Source: JBIOJM01 sp044450785
GTDB lineage: Bacteria > Planctomycetota > Planctomycetia > Isosphaerales > Isosphaeraceae
Direction of reading: 5' to 3'
NCBI GenBank assembly: GCA_044450785.1
Contig: JBIOJM010000108.1
Location: 1 to 27,501, forward strand
DNA: 27,501 bases
Under the pieces are notes generated by a model. That model searched no databases and was not told where the DNA came from. It saw only the letters and a list, made by a program, of their open reading frames with translations. The position numbers were made by a program, and so were the translations under genes. Positions 18,633-27,078 of this stretch are shown here, one piece after another; the first letter of the stretch is position 1, and the number at the start of each line of letters is the position of its first letter.

Positions 18633-20573
18633 ATGAGCAGATCCGTGCGTCTCAACGCGTGGTCGCTGGCCGCACTCGTGATTCTTGCCGGCCTCGGAGT
18701 GGCTGCGGCGACGTGGGGAGGCCCGGTGACGCAGCGGCTCGCGTACTGGATGCGCTCGACGTCGAGCCGGGTGGCGGAGGCCCAAGAGGCCTATGAGAAG
18801 GGAAACTGGGAACGGGCCGCCCTTTTGTCGCGCGAGCTGCTGAAGACCAAGGGTTCCGACCCGGAGGTCCTGCGGGTCTACGCGCGGGCATCGGCCCGCC
18901 TCGAGCGCGACGGGATGGCCGCCGCGATCTACAACAACCGGCTCGGCTCCGCGCGGATGCAGCCGGAGGATCTCTTCCTGAAGGGTCTCGCGCTCGTGCG
19001 CGCGCTCAAGCCGGAATCGGCCCTGGAACTCTGGGAAAAGGCGGTAGAGGATGGGCCCGATCATCCGGAGCTGCTCGATCATCTCACGCGACTCTCGATC
19101 CGGATGCAGCGACTGGATGAGGCGGCCGCGGCGGCCCGAAGGCTCGCGCGCCAGGCCGGCTGGCAGGCGCGTGGTTCACTCCTCTTGGGCGAGATCCAGG
19201 GCTTACTCGAGAACCCGAAGGGTGCCGCCCTGGCCCTGCGTGAGGCGTTCGAGCACGATCCCGGCGCCCGCGGTGCTCCCTTCGCCGCGGCCCATTATCA
19301 GAGGCTCCTGGCGCGAAGCCTGCTCCAGCTTGGCCGGCCGGCCGAGGCGCGCGGACCGTTGGAATCCGTGTTCGCGAGCACCGGTGCGTCCCGCGTCGAT
19401 CCGGAGGCGAACTGGCTTTTGAGTCGCGCCCTTCTGCAGGAAGGCAAGTTCGCCGATGCCTCGGCCGCCCTGGCGCGGGCCGGCTCGTATCGCTCCCTTC
19501 ATCCTCTGACTGCCGAGCCCAGCCCGTACGTCGGCGCGGCCCGGTGCGCGGAGTGTCACCCCGAAATCAACCGGAATCACCTTCGCTCCCGGCACTCTCA
19601 GACCTTCCACCATGGTCCTGAGCTCCTCGAGCTGCCGTTCCCCGATCATCCCCTGGCCGACCCGGACGACCCCAAGGTCACCCACGCCTTCAGCCGCGAC
19701 CAGGGACGGATCGAGGTCAAGACGCAAGCCGGCGACCATGTCTATAACACGGTCGTCGAGTACGCATTCGGGATCCGCGGCCGCTACATCACCATGGTCG
19801 GCCGCGACGACGAGCGAAAATACCGCGCATTGCGGTTGTCGTCTTATCAATCGGCGGCGGGCGCGAGCTGGGGCCGCACGGCCGGCGACGTCTCCGACCC
19901 GAACCACGGCGAGAACATCCGCGGTGCACCCATCCAGGTCCGCGACGGCGTCGTCCGCTGTCTCTACTGCCACGTCACCCAGTCCCGTGAGTTTCGCGAC
20001 CCCCGCCCCGAGGCGGGCGTCGGCCCCGAAGCCGCCGATTCCGGGATCGGCTGCGAGCGATGCCATGGCCCGGGCGCCAATCACCTCGCGGCGATCAAGG
20101 CCGATTTTCCGGAAACCGCGATCGTCAACGTCGGGGCCGAGTCCGCGGCGACGATCACCGCGCAGTGCGCCGACTGTCACATCGTGAGTCCGCCGAGCCA
20201 AATCAGTCGGGCGCCGGACGATCCGCACTTCGTCCGCTCGCCCGGCATGACCCTGACGTTCAGCCGCTGTTACTCCGAAAGCGACGGCGGTATGAGCTGC
20301 CTGACCTGCCACGATCCCCATCGTGACGATCTAGGGCCGGCTGCATTCTACGAAGCCAAATGCCTCGCCTGCCATTCCCGGCAGGAGGGCTCACGTGCCC
20401 CAATCGCTCGCGAAGATCGAGCCTCGACCGCGAACCCCGCGGTGCGCGGCAAGGTCTGTCCGGTTAACGCCGCCAAGAACTGCCTCGACTGCCACATGCC
20501 CAAGGTCCCGGTGCCGACTCTCCACACTTCGCTCACCGACCATTACATCCGAGTCATCAAGCGGAGCAAGTGA
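18633..20573 (+). CDS. TPR-containing heptahaem cytochrome c family protein
   Basis: The start at 18633 lies directly behind the topoisomerase B stop; a longer frame from 18222 is only an alternate reading of that gene. The 646-residue product begins with a signal-anchor-like helix (about 10-28), followed by TPR-type helical pairs (about 45-290; YEKGNWERAALLSRELL, EGKFADASAALARA). The C-terminal half carries seven CXXCH motifs: CAECH (305), CLYCH, CERCH, CADCH, CLTCH, CLACH and CLDCH (617). The spacing and the GVGPEAADSGIGCERCHGPG segment resemble the cytochrome c554/octahaem relatives common in planctomycetes. It is therefore likely a periplasmic or membrane-tethered electron carrier or reductase; partner and substrate are unknown. 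No strong ribosome site is visible, so translation is probably coupled to the gene before it. Confidence 0.88.
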   Translation: MSRSVRLNAWSLAALVILAGLGVAAATWGGPVTQRLAYWMRSTSSRVAEAQEAYEKGNWERAALLSRELLKTKGSDPEVLRVYARASARLERDGMAAAIYNNRLGSARMQPEDLFLKGLALVRALKPESALELWEKAVEDGPDHPELLDHLTRLSIRMQRLDEAAAAARRLARQAGWQARGSLLLGEIQGLLENPKGAALALREAFEHDPGARGAPFAAAHYQRLLARSLLQLGRPAEARGPLESVFASTGASRVDPEANWLLSRALLQEGKFADASAALARAGSYRSLHPLTAEPSPYVGAARCAECHPEINRNHLRSRHSQTFHHGPELLELPFPDHPLADPDDPKVTHAFSRDQGRIEVKTQAGDHVYNTVVEYAFGIRGRYITMVGRDDERKYRALRLSSYQSAAGASWGRTAGDVSDPNHGENIRGAPIQVRDGVVRCLYCHVTQSREFRDPRPEAGVGPEAADSGIGCERCHGPGANHLAAIKADFPETAIVNVGAESAATITAQCADCHIVSPPSQISRAPDDPHFVRSPGMTLTFSRCYSESDGGMSCLTCHDPHRDDLGPAAFYEAKCLACHSRQEGSRAPIAREDRASTANPAVRGKVCPVNAAKNCLDCHMPKVPVPTLHTSLTDHYIRVIKRSK

Positions 20574-20586
20574 ACGGATCGTCGGA

Positions 20587-21855
20587 TCAGCTTTTGAGCA
20601 ACATCGCTCCGATCACGTCGGCGGTGCGGTCGAGGTCCTCTTCGCGGTTATAAATATGTGTTGAGAACCTCAGCGCGTTGTACTCGGGCTTGGGGACGAC
20701 CTTGACGACGATGTCGTGTTCCTTATGGAGGCGCTCGCACACTTGCTGATTGCTCCCCTTCGTGAGGGTGAACGAGACGATTCCGCCGCTGAGCTCTTGG
20801 TGGGTGGGCGTCAGGAGCCGGAGCGAGGAGATCTCGCAAAGGCGCTTGCGCAGGTGGGAGCACAGGCTCAGGCAACGGGCTTCGACACGATCGCGACCGA
20901 TGGCGTTGTGAAAGTCCATCGTGAGTCCATGGCCAAGGACCTGGGGCACGTTTCGGGTGCCGCACGCGGCCGTGTAGGCATTGTATCCCGTGGAGAGCAG
21001 CAACGGCTGAATTCGGTCCTGGACCTCTTTGCGGATGTAAAGCAGCCCGCTCCCTTTGGGGGCGAGCATCCACTTGTGGCTGCTCGACGCGTAAGCATCG
21101 ACCCAGAGCGCCTTCAGGTCGATCTTGAGCATGCCCGGTGCCTGGGCCCCGTCACAGACCAGCAGGATGTCGCGGGGGCGGGTCAGTGCCGCGATGTCAG
21201 CCAGCGGCAGCTTCAGGCCGGTGATCGTCTCGATGTGGCTGAAGCTGCACACGCGCGTGCGGGGTGTGAGATGGTCCTGCACCAGTTGCAGAATCTGCCC
21301 CTTGTCCTTGATGGGAGCCGGCATCGGGATCCGGACGATCTTCACCCCCTGGTGCTTGGCCAGGTACTCCCAGCAGACCGAACCACCCGGGTGCTCGTGA
21401 TTCGTCGTCAGGACCTCATCGCCCTTGCGGAGCAAGCGACCGATGCCCTGCGCGACTGCGTTCATGCCGGTGGTCGTGTTGTCGGTGAGGACGACTTCGT
21501 CGAGACGGCACCCGAGAAACTCGGCGGCCTTGGCCCGGACGTCCTCCATCCGGGCCCCCAGCGGGCCGAAGACGTTCGAGGCCGGGTCGCCCTCGAGCTG
21601 GTACATCCAGCCCGCGACGGCATCGATGACGGGCCGGGGTGTGGCGCCAATCGTGCCGGTGTTGAGGTGGACCAGCCCCGGATTGAGGAGAAACTCCTGG
21701 CGCACCCGGCTCCAGAGGGCTGACTCCTCCCGCAACCCACGCAATTCGTCTCGAAGCTGAGCCAGTTGCTCGTGCGCCGCCCTTGCATTTCCGGCCAAGG
21801 CGATCCAGCCCGCCGGCACGGCAGTCACGCCCTTGACGAACGTTCGTCGCCTCAT
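20587..21855 (-). CDS. Tat-exported aminotransferase class V-fold PLP-dependent enzyme
   Basis: The 422-residue product opens with a Tat-type leader (MRRRTFVKGVTAVPAGWIAL ending near AGNARA), so it is probably folded with its cofactor before export. The catalytic part shows the class V features: LNTGTIG near 64, LTDNTTTGMNAV near 123, SFSHIETITG near 204, LVCDGAQAPG with Asp235 contacting the PLP nitrogen, and ASSHKWMLAPKGSG with Lys261 as the Schiff-base lysine. The closest general match is the isopenicillin-N-epimerase-like/cysteine-desulfurase-like group; the substrate cannot be read from the sequence. GGGGGG lies just before the ATG. It is convergent with the haem protein gene, with only 13 bases between stop codons. 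Confidence 0.9.
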   Translation of the reverse strand: MRRRTFVKGVTAVPAGWIALAGNARAAHEQLAQLRDELRGLREESALWSRVRQEFLLNPGLVHLNTGTIGATPRPVIDAVAGWMYQLEGDPASNVFGPLGARMEDVRAKAAEFLGCRLDEVVLTDNTTTGMNAVAQGIGRLLRKGDEVLTTNHEHPGGSVCWEYLAKHQGVKIVRIPMPAPIKDKGQILQLVQDHLTPRTRVCSFSHIETITGLKLPLADIAALTRPRDILLVCDGAQAPGMLKIDLKALWVDAYASSSHKWMLAPKGSGLLYIRKEVQDRIQPLLLSTGYNAYTAACGTRNVPQVLGHGLTMDFHNAIGRDRVEARCLSLCSHLRKRLCEISSLRLLTPTHQELSGGIVSFTLTKGSNQQVCERLHKEHDIVVKVVPKPEYNALRFSTHIYNREEDLDRTADVIGAMLLKS

Positions 21856-22042
21856 CTTGGCCCCCCGATCAACGATCTCGCCGAGAGGACGATCACTCTG
21901 ATCGAAAAATCAAAGCGTTGTCGATGAGACCTCGATTTGATTAGGATTCTGAACGCACCAGCATTCGAAGTCAATGAGCCATTTCCCGGATCGAAGCAGG
22001 GGAATCAGAGGCCCGGGGTTTCACCCGGAGGATCGGAAATCG

Positions 22043-23035
22043 ATGAGCATGATCGAGGCGGTGGGGTTGACCAAGACCTATCGGGTTGTCGAGAAGAAGG
22101 AGGGGATGTGGGGCGCGATCCGCGGCCTCTACCGGCGCGAGTACCGCGAGGTCCGCGCCGTCGATCAGATCAGCTTCTCGATCGAGCCTGGGGAGATGGT
22201 GGCCTTCCTGGGGCCCAACGGGGCCGGCAAGACGACGACGCTCAAGATGCTGTCGGGTTTGATCTATCCGACCAGCGGCGAGGCGCGGACACTCGGCTTC
22301 GTTCCCTGGCTGCGTGCCGACGCCTTTCGCCGCCAGTTCGCCCTGGTGATGGGTCAGAAGAACCAGCTCTGGTGGGACCTCCCGGCCGCTGACAGCTTCG
22401 AGCTCCATCGCGAGATCTACACGATCCCCCGCGCCGAATTTCGCCAGACTCTCGGCGAACTGACCGAGTTGTTGGGTGTGGAGAAGTTGACGCGGCAGGC
22501 GGTGCGTGAGCTCTCGCTGGGCGAGCGCATGAAGATGGAGCTGATCGCCGCCCTCCTGCACCGCCCCAGGCTGCTCCTCTTGGACGAGCCCACGATCGGC
22601 CTCGACGTGGTCGCTCAGGGGATGATCCAGCGCTGCCTGCGCGACTATCACCGCCAGCGCGGGGTGACCACGATGTTGACCAGCCATTACATGCGCGACG
22701 TCGAGGCCCTTTGCGACCGGGTGCTGGTGATCACGCACGGCACCCTGGTCTACGACGGCCCGCTGGCCGGCATCGTGGAACGGTTCAGTGAGACCAAGCT
22801 GGTCAAGCTCCAGTTCGAAGGGGAGGCGCCCGACGACCTTGGCCGTTTCGGGGAGGTGGTGCGGCGCGAGGGCCCGTGGGCCGACATCAAGGTTGGGCGC
22901 GCCGAGGTTGCGAGCGTCCTGGCCGCGATCCTCGACCGGCACTCGGTGGCCGACGTGAATGTCGCGGAACCCCCCATGGAAGAGGTCATTTCACGCGTCT
23001 TCGAGGAGGCCCGGACCGCCCATGACGCTGCCTGA
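22043..23035 (+). CDS. ABC transporter ATP-binding protein (ABC-2 type exporter)
   Basis: The 330-residue product has Walker A GPNGAGKTTT, a signature of the form ELSLGERMKME, Walker B LLLLDEPTIGLD, and the H-loop in TMLTSHYMRD. It is preceded by a charged insertion (KKEGMWGAIRGLYRREYREV) before the first strand, as in the COG4586 group. A C-terminal extension of about 90 residues follows the core. Two ATG codons (22043, 22049) sit behind GGAGG and GGA; the upstream frame to 21974 seems untranslated. It overlaps the permease gene by 14 bases. With the two permeases this forms the COG4586-COG4587-COG3694 type exporter; some related systems are annotated as viologen or drug exporters, but the substrate here is unknown. 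Confidence 0.92.
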   Translation: MSMIEAVGLTKTYRVVEKKEGMWGAIRGLYRREYREVRAVDQISFSIEPGEMVAFLGPNGAGKTTTLKMLSGLIYPTSGEARTLGFVPWLRADAFRRQFALVMGQKNQLWWDLPAADSFELHREIYTIPRAEFRQTLGELTELLGVEKLTRQAVRELSLGERMKMELIAALLHRPRLLLLDEPTIGLDVVAQGMIQRCLRDYHRQRGVTTMLTSHYMRDVEALCDRVLVITHGTLVYDGPLAGIVERFSETKLVKLQFEGEAPDDLGRFGEVVRREGPWADIKVGRAEVASVLAAILDRHSVADVNVAEPPMEEVISRVFEEARTAHDAA

Positions 23036-23945
23036 CGCACTCGCGGCCCCGCCCCCGGAGGGCCTGTCGCCGCCGGCCGGGGCCGTCGCGGATGCGAGCG
23101 GCCTCTCGGTCGCTCTCGGCCCGGGCGGCCCGCGCGCGAGACTCGGGAAATACCTGGCCATCTTCCGCGTCTCGCTCAAGGAGCGGATGACCTACCGAGG
23201 CGACTTCCTGCTCGGCACCATCCTCCGGTTCCTCCCCATGATCACCACCATCCTCCTGTGGCAGGCCATCTACGACGGCTCCAAGCAAAAAGAGCTGGCG
23301 GGCTTCCGCTCTCGCGAGATGATCGCCTACCTGCTCCTGACCAACATCAGCCGGATGTTCTCCAGCATGCCCGGCCTGGCCGGCGGAATCGCCCGCGAAA
23401 TCCGCGAAGGGACCATGAAACGCTACCTGATCCAGCCGGTCGACATGGTCGGCTATCTGCTCGTCTACAGAATCGCTCATAAAGTAACTTACATTATCAT
23501 GTCATTTATTCCATATGCTTTACTCTTTTTCCTGTGCCGCGGGTTCTTCGACGGGTTCCCCGATGCCTTGACGCTGGGCGCCTTCGCCGTTTCGCTGGTC
23601 CTCTCGTTCCTGGTCGGCTTCTTCTTCGAGGCGAGCGTGGGGATGGTGGGCTTCTGGTTCCTCGAGGTCACTTCGCTGCTGTACATCGTCATGACCTTGA
23701 ACTTCTTCATCTCGGGGCACATGCTGCCGCTCGACTTGCTTCCCGAGCCGTGGGCGGGCTTCTTGAAGGCGTTGCCTTTTCAGTACATGGCCTATTTCCC
23801 GGCCGTCGTTTTCCTGGGGAAGGTCAAGGGGACGACGCTGCTGCTTCGCTTGTTGGCTGAGCTGTTCTGGGCTGTCTTCTTCATGGCGCTGGCTCGGGCC
23901 CTCTACCGGGCGGGCCTGCGCAGGTACAGTGCGTTCGGAGGCTGA
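23022..23945 (+). CDS. ABC-2 family transporter permease, first subunit
   Basis: The 307-residue product starts at an ATG inside the end of the ATPase gene (14-base overlap). After a Pro/Ala-rich N-terminus (about 1-40) come the segment RVSLKERMTYRGDFLLG and about six hydrophobic helices (about 68-85, 105-125, 150-172, 182-205, 210-232 and 270-295), as in COG4587-type permeases. The loop GLAGGIAREIREGTMKRYLIQPVDM is typical of the family and probably contacts the ATPase. Codons 150-169 (23469-23528) are strikingly AT-rich, about 28% GC against a surrounding level well above 60%, while the protein sequence remains a normal membrane helix. It forms a channel with the second permease. Confidence 0.88.
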   Translation: MTLPDALAAPPPEGLSPPAGAVADASGLSVALGPGGPRARLGKYLAIFRVSLKERMTYRGDFLLGTILRFLPMITTILLWQAIYDGSKQKELAGFRSREMIAYLLLTNISRMFSSMPGLAGGIAREIREGTMKRYLIQPVDMVGYLLVYRIAHKVTYIIMSFIPYALLFFLCRGFFDGFPDALTLGAFAVSLVLSFLVGFFFEASVGMVGFWFLEVTSLLYIVMTLNFFISGHMLPLDLLPEPWAGFLKALPFQYMAYFPAVVFLGKVKGTTLLLRLLAELFWAVFFMALARALYRAGLRRYSAFGG

Positions 23946-23948
23946 ACC

Positions 23949-24767
23949 GTGACCGTGCTCGGGTCGTTCGCAAGGTACCTTCGACTGCTGGGCAGCCTGG
24001 CTCGGTATACACTGAGCCGGGAGCTGGCCTTCCGGGGAAACTTCCTGGTCAAGGTCTCGGTCGAGGTGCTCTGGCTGGCGATCCTGGTCGCGTTCTTTCG
24101 CACGGTCTTCGCCCGGACCACCACGATTGCGGGCTGGAACGAATCGCAGTATTTCTTCTTCGTCGGCTGTTTCTTCGCCTTGAACGGCCTGATCGAGATG
24201 CTGTTCCTGGACAATTGCAATGAGTTCGCGGAGCTGGTACGGACCGGCGACCTGGACGGGCTCTTGCTCAAGCCGATCGATGAGCAGTTCTTGATCACTT
24301 GCCGCCGCATCGATTGGGGAACCGCTCCCAACATCTTGATGGGCGCCGCTGTGATGGCGGTCGCCCTGGTCCAGATGAGGTGGCACTTCGAGATTGTCCG
24401 GGTCGTGACGTTCCTGGTCACCTTTCTCTGCGGTACGGCGATCGCGTACAGCTTCATGCTGCTCCTGACGTCGCTCTCCGTCTGGATGGTGCGGAATCAG
24501 AGCTTGATGGAGATGTGGTGGTTGTTCTCGAGCCTGGCGCGCTATCCCAAGGAGATCTTTGCGGGCCCCCTGGCCGAGCCGCTGGGTGTCTTCTTCACTT
24601 TTTTCGTGCCGATCCTCGTCGTGGTCAACGTCCCGGCGAACGCCATGGTTCGCGTACTCGACCCGGTGATGGTCGGTTTCATCATCGCGGTCACGGTGCT
24701 CTTGCTCTGGCTCAGCCGCCGCTTTTTTCAGCACGCGCTGCGATCCTATCGCAGCGCGAGCAGTTGA
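23949..24767 (+). CDS. ABC-2 family transporter permease, second subunit
   Basis: The start is a GTG three bases after the previous stop. The 272-residue product has about six transmembrane helices and an N-terminal SLARYTLSRELAFRGNFLVK segment like the COG3694 (DUF990-type) partner of such exporters. The segment CNEFAELVRTGDLDGLLLKP matches the family's cytoplasmic loop, the counterpart of the EIREGTMKRYLIQP loop in the first permease. The last codons form a 9-bp-arm hairpin (24734-24758). It is the third gene of the exporter operon and the last before a convergent gene. Confidence 0.88.
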   Translation: MTVLGSFARYLRLLGSLARYTLSRELAFRGNFLVKVSVEVLWLAILVAFFRTVFARTTTIAGWNESQYFFFVGCFFALNGLIEMLFLDNCNEFAELVRTGDLDGLLLKPIDEQFLITCRRIDWGTAPNILMGAAVMAVALVQMRWHFEIVRVVTFLVTFLCGTAIAYSFMLLLTSLSVWMVRNQSLMEMWWLFSSLARYPKEIFAGPLAEPLGVFFTFFVPILVVVNVPANAMVRVLDPVMVGFIIAVTVLLLWLSRRFFQHALRSYRSASS

Positions 24768-24784
24768 GGCCGATCAACCGGCCT
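24734..24784. terminator. Two hairpins between convergent genes
   Basis: CGCGCTGCG (24734-24742) pairs with CGCAGCGCG (24750-24758) around a seven-base loop. A second hairpin, AGGCCG (24767-24772) with CGGCCT (24779-24784), follows after eight bases. The exporter operon ends at 24767 and the opposing gene at 24800, so these could stop transcription from both sides. Neither is followed by a T-run, so a standard intrinsic terminator is not proven. Confidence 0.35.
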
Positions 24785-24799
24785 GGAGCGGCGCCCCGA

Positions 24800-26560
24800 T
24801 CAGCGCGCGATTCCTCGCGCACCAGGAAGTATGGAGAAGGTACCGTTGTCGCCGGGTCGGCCTTGATTGTTGCCATCCAAGTACACGCCCGCGGTGCCGG
24901 TGATCCCGTTCGGCGCGGATGCGTTCACGACGAGCTGACCTCCGCTCGCGAAACGGGGCTTGCCTGAAATCATCAAGCTCACGGTTTTTGCGGAGGCGTT
25001 GTAGTTGACCCGGAGACGGATTGCCTGGGCAATCTTTTCGCGGCCGTGCCTCATGGTTTGAGTGACGGTGTAGTTGTTGGAGTTACCGGCGCTCGCGGGG
25101 TCGAGCGGCGCGCTGAATGCCAGTTGGAATCCAACCAGGTGCTTGTGTTTTCCCTTGCCGGCGAAAAGGAGAGTCTCGCCGGTGATCGTCGGTGGAGGTG
25201 TCGTGTTGGGAGGTGAGTTTGCGACGCTCCTGATAGAGAAGGGGCCGACCAGAGATGCGGCCGCGCCGTCGCTATTGATCTGGAGCGTGTACGCGCCGCC
25301 CTCGCTCAGCCATAATCCACTGAAAGCGGCGGCGCCACCAACGACCGCCGCGCTCGAGGCTCCGCCCAGTGCACCGCCCCCGGGAGAGGTTGCCAGGGCG
25401 ACGTTCACGCTGCCGTGATACGCCGTGTCGACGGCGCCAGAGTCATACTCGACGGTCACCGTGAGGCCGAACGCACTGCCGGCGTTGAGCTGGGTCGGGG
25501 GAGCGATCGTCAACACGAGGTGGGTATCCGGCGCGAAAACGCCGATCTTGCCCGAGTCCAGCTCCGCGAACCAGACTTTTCCATCCGGCCCCGCGGCGAT
25601 TCCCCGGGGACCGGATTCGACCGTCGGCGGCGTGGATTCGCTGATCGCCTGCGTCGCCGGGTTGAGCATCCCGATCTGGCTCGTCGCGCTCTGGGTAAAC
25701 CAGATGTTGCCGTCCGGTCCCGTCACGATCTCGGTGGGCTCGGTCTTCGCGGCCGGTATGGTGACCTGTGAGAAAGCGCCGCTTGTCGGGTTGAGCATCC
25801 CGATCTGGTTGGCGGCGTACTCGGTGAACCAGAGGTTGCCGCCCGGCCCGGCCGTGATCCCATCGGGCTCGACGTTGAGAGTCGGCAGTGCAAATTCCGT
25901 GATCTTGTCGGTCGTGGGGTTGATCATCCCGATCTTGTTGCCGAGGCTCTCGGTAAACCAGATGTTGCCATCCGGCCCGAGCGTGATCCCTTCGGGGACG
26001 GAGTCACCGGTCGGAACCACGAACTCAGAGACCGTTTTGGTCGCGAGGCTGATCATCCCGATCTGGTTCGCACCCCATTCCGTAAACCAGATCGTGCCAT
26101 TCGGCCCCGCCGTGATCGCATAGGGCGAGGCGCTCTGAGTTGGCAGTGGATATTCCGTGATCTTGTCGGTGGCGAGGTTGATCGTGCCGATCTGGTCGGC
26201 GCCGTACTCGGTGAACCAGATGTTCTTGTCCGGCCCGAGCGTGATTCGAAACGGTTGAGCGTTGTTGGTCGGGAGCGGGAATTCGGCGAACTTGTCGGTC
26301 ACGGAATTGATCGTGCCGATCTTGTCGGCATTGAACTCCGTAAACCAGAGTTTGCCGTTCGCCCCCGCCGTGATCCCGTCCGGAAATGTGTGCGAGCCGC
26401 TCGGCACGGAAAACTCGGAGATTCCGGAAAGCAGGCGGCGCGACTCGAGGTGTTCCAGACAAGGACGTGGGCGGCGCCATGCGCCCGCGCCCCTTGACGG
26501 CCGCCTGGCGCCCCACGAAAAGAACGCTGCTCCTGTCCATGCCTGATGGCGTTGAGTCAT
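24800..26560 (-). CDS. Exported seven-bladed propeller protein (virginiamycin B lyase-like) with Ig-like modules
   Basis: The start is set at the ATG at 26560, preceded by GGTGAGAG; the frame is open to 26773 but that part looks non-coding. The 586-residue product begins with a basic stretch and the planctomycetal motif CLEHLESRRLLSG (34-46). Residues 47-347 are exactly seven repeats of 43 residues, each with the pattern 'ITxGPdGNiWFTE…IGmInp.T' and ending in an 'EF.lPT' strand: the Vgb/SMP-30-type beta-propeller. A further Ig-like domain (about 348-450), a PPNTTPPPT linker, and a final beta-domain (FQLAFSAPLDP, SNNYTV, YLDGNNQG) follow. The name 'virginiamycin B lyase' reflects fold only: the catalytic residues of true Vgb were not checked and antibiotic cleavage is not claimed. 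It is more likely a surface or secreted binding protein. Confidence 0.85.
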   Translation of the reverse strand: MTQRHQAWTGAAFFSWGARRPSRGAGAWRRPRPCLEHLESRRLLSGISEFSVPSGSHTFPDGITAGANGKLWFTEFNADKIGTINSVTDKFAEFPLPTNNAQPFRITLGPDKNIWFTEYGADQIGTINLATDKITEYPLPTQSASPYAITAGPNGTIWFTEWGANQIGMISLATKTVSEFVVPTGDSVPEGITLGPDGNIWFTESLGNKIGMINPTTDKITEFALPTLNVEPDGITAGPGGNLWFTEYAANQIGMLNPTSGAFSQVTIPAAKTEPTEIVTGPDGNIWFTQSATSQIGMLNPATQAISESTPPTVESGPRGIAAGPDGKVWFAELDSGKIGVFAPDTHLVLTIAPPTQLNAGSAFGLTVTVEYDSGAVDTAYHGSVNVALATSPGGGALGGASSAAVVGGAAAFSGLWLSEGGAYTLQINSDGAAASLVGPFSIRSVANSPPNTTPPPTITGETLLFAGKGKHKHLVGFQLAFSAPLDPASAGNSNNYTVTQTMRHGREKIAQAIRLRVNYNASAKTVSLMISGKPRFASGGQLVVNASAPNGITGTAGVYLDGNNQGRPGDNGTFSILPGARGIAR

Positions 26561-27078
26561 GGTTGTTTCTCTCACCCGGTGCCGGATGGGGTTGGATTCG
26601 AAACAGTCGCCATGCGTGTCGCATCCGTGAGAGGAAGTGAATTCCGTCACGTCGAGTACGATTCCGCCGTTCGTCGCTAGTGTCTTTCGACAACTTCGAG
26701 AAGAGACAGGGTGGGCCTGGCAACCGTTTCCCACAAAGAGAACCCGAGACAACGCACTGAACCACACACTCAAAATCGCTCGCGTGTCTTCCTTGTCGAA
26801 ACGGAATGTTGCTGCCTAATCATACCACATTCGAGGGGTCGTGTTGCGAGAGGAAAATGGATTATATCGAAAAAATGTTGGACTCGGGGGAGGAAAGACG
26901 GCGCGGACAGTGGTCTCACATCACGGGATCGGCCGCGCTGAGTCGGTGTTCTCCTCAAAAAGGTTGCTCGGGGATGGAGTTCACCAGGTTGGGTGTGGGA
27001 TGCCAAGCTCGCGCAGGGGCGTTGAGTTTTGCAGGTGGAAGACGATCGCCAAGCTTTCGGCCCGAGCCCGACGGCTTC
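26561..27078. other. Intergenic stretch between two minus-strand genes
   Basis: No gene is supported on either strand; the open frames are short, arginine-rich and mutually overlapping. An AT-richer pocket around 26805-26885 could hold the promoter of the propeller gene, but no clear boxes were found. No terminator hairpin with a T-run was seen behind the TPR gene. Confidence 0.5.

Noticed and set aside
16505..18655. 716-codon minus-strand open frame across the topoisomerase B gene
   Set aside because: Antisense shadow of a gene with all GHKL and TOPRIM motifs; composition typical of the complementary frame in GC-rich DNA.
23520..24734. 404-codon minus-strand open frame across the permease genes
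   Set aside because: Dominated by Glu, Gln, Arg and His, as expected for the complement of hydrophobic membrane codons.
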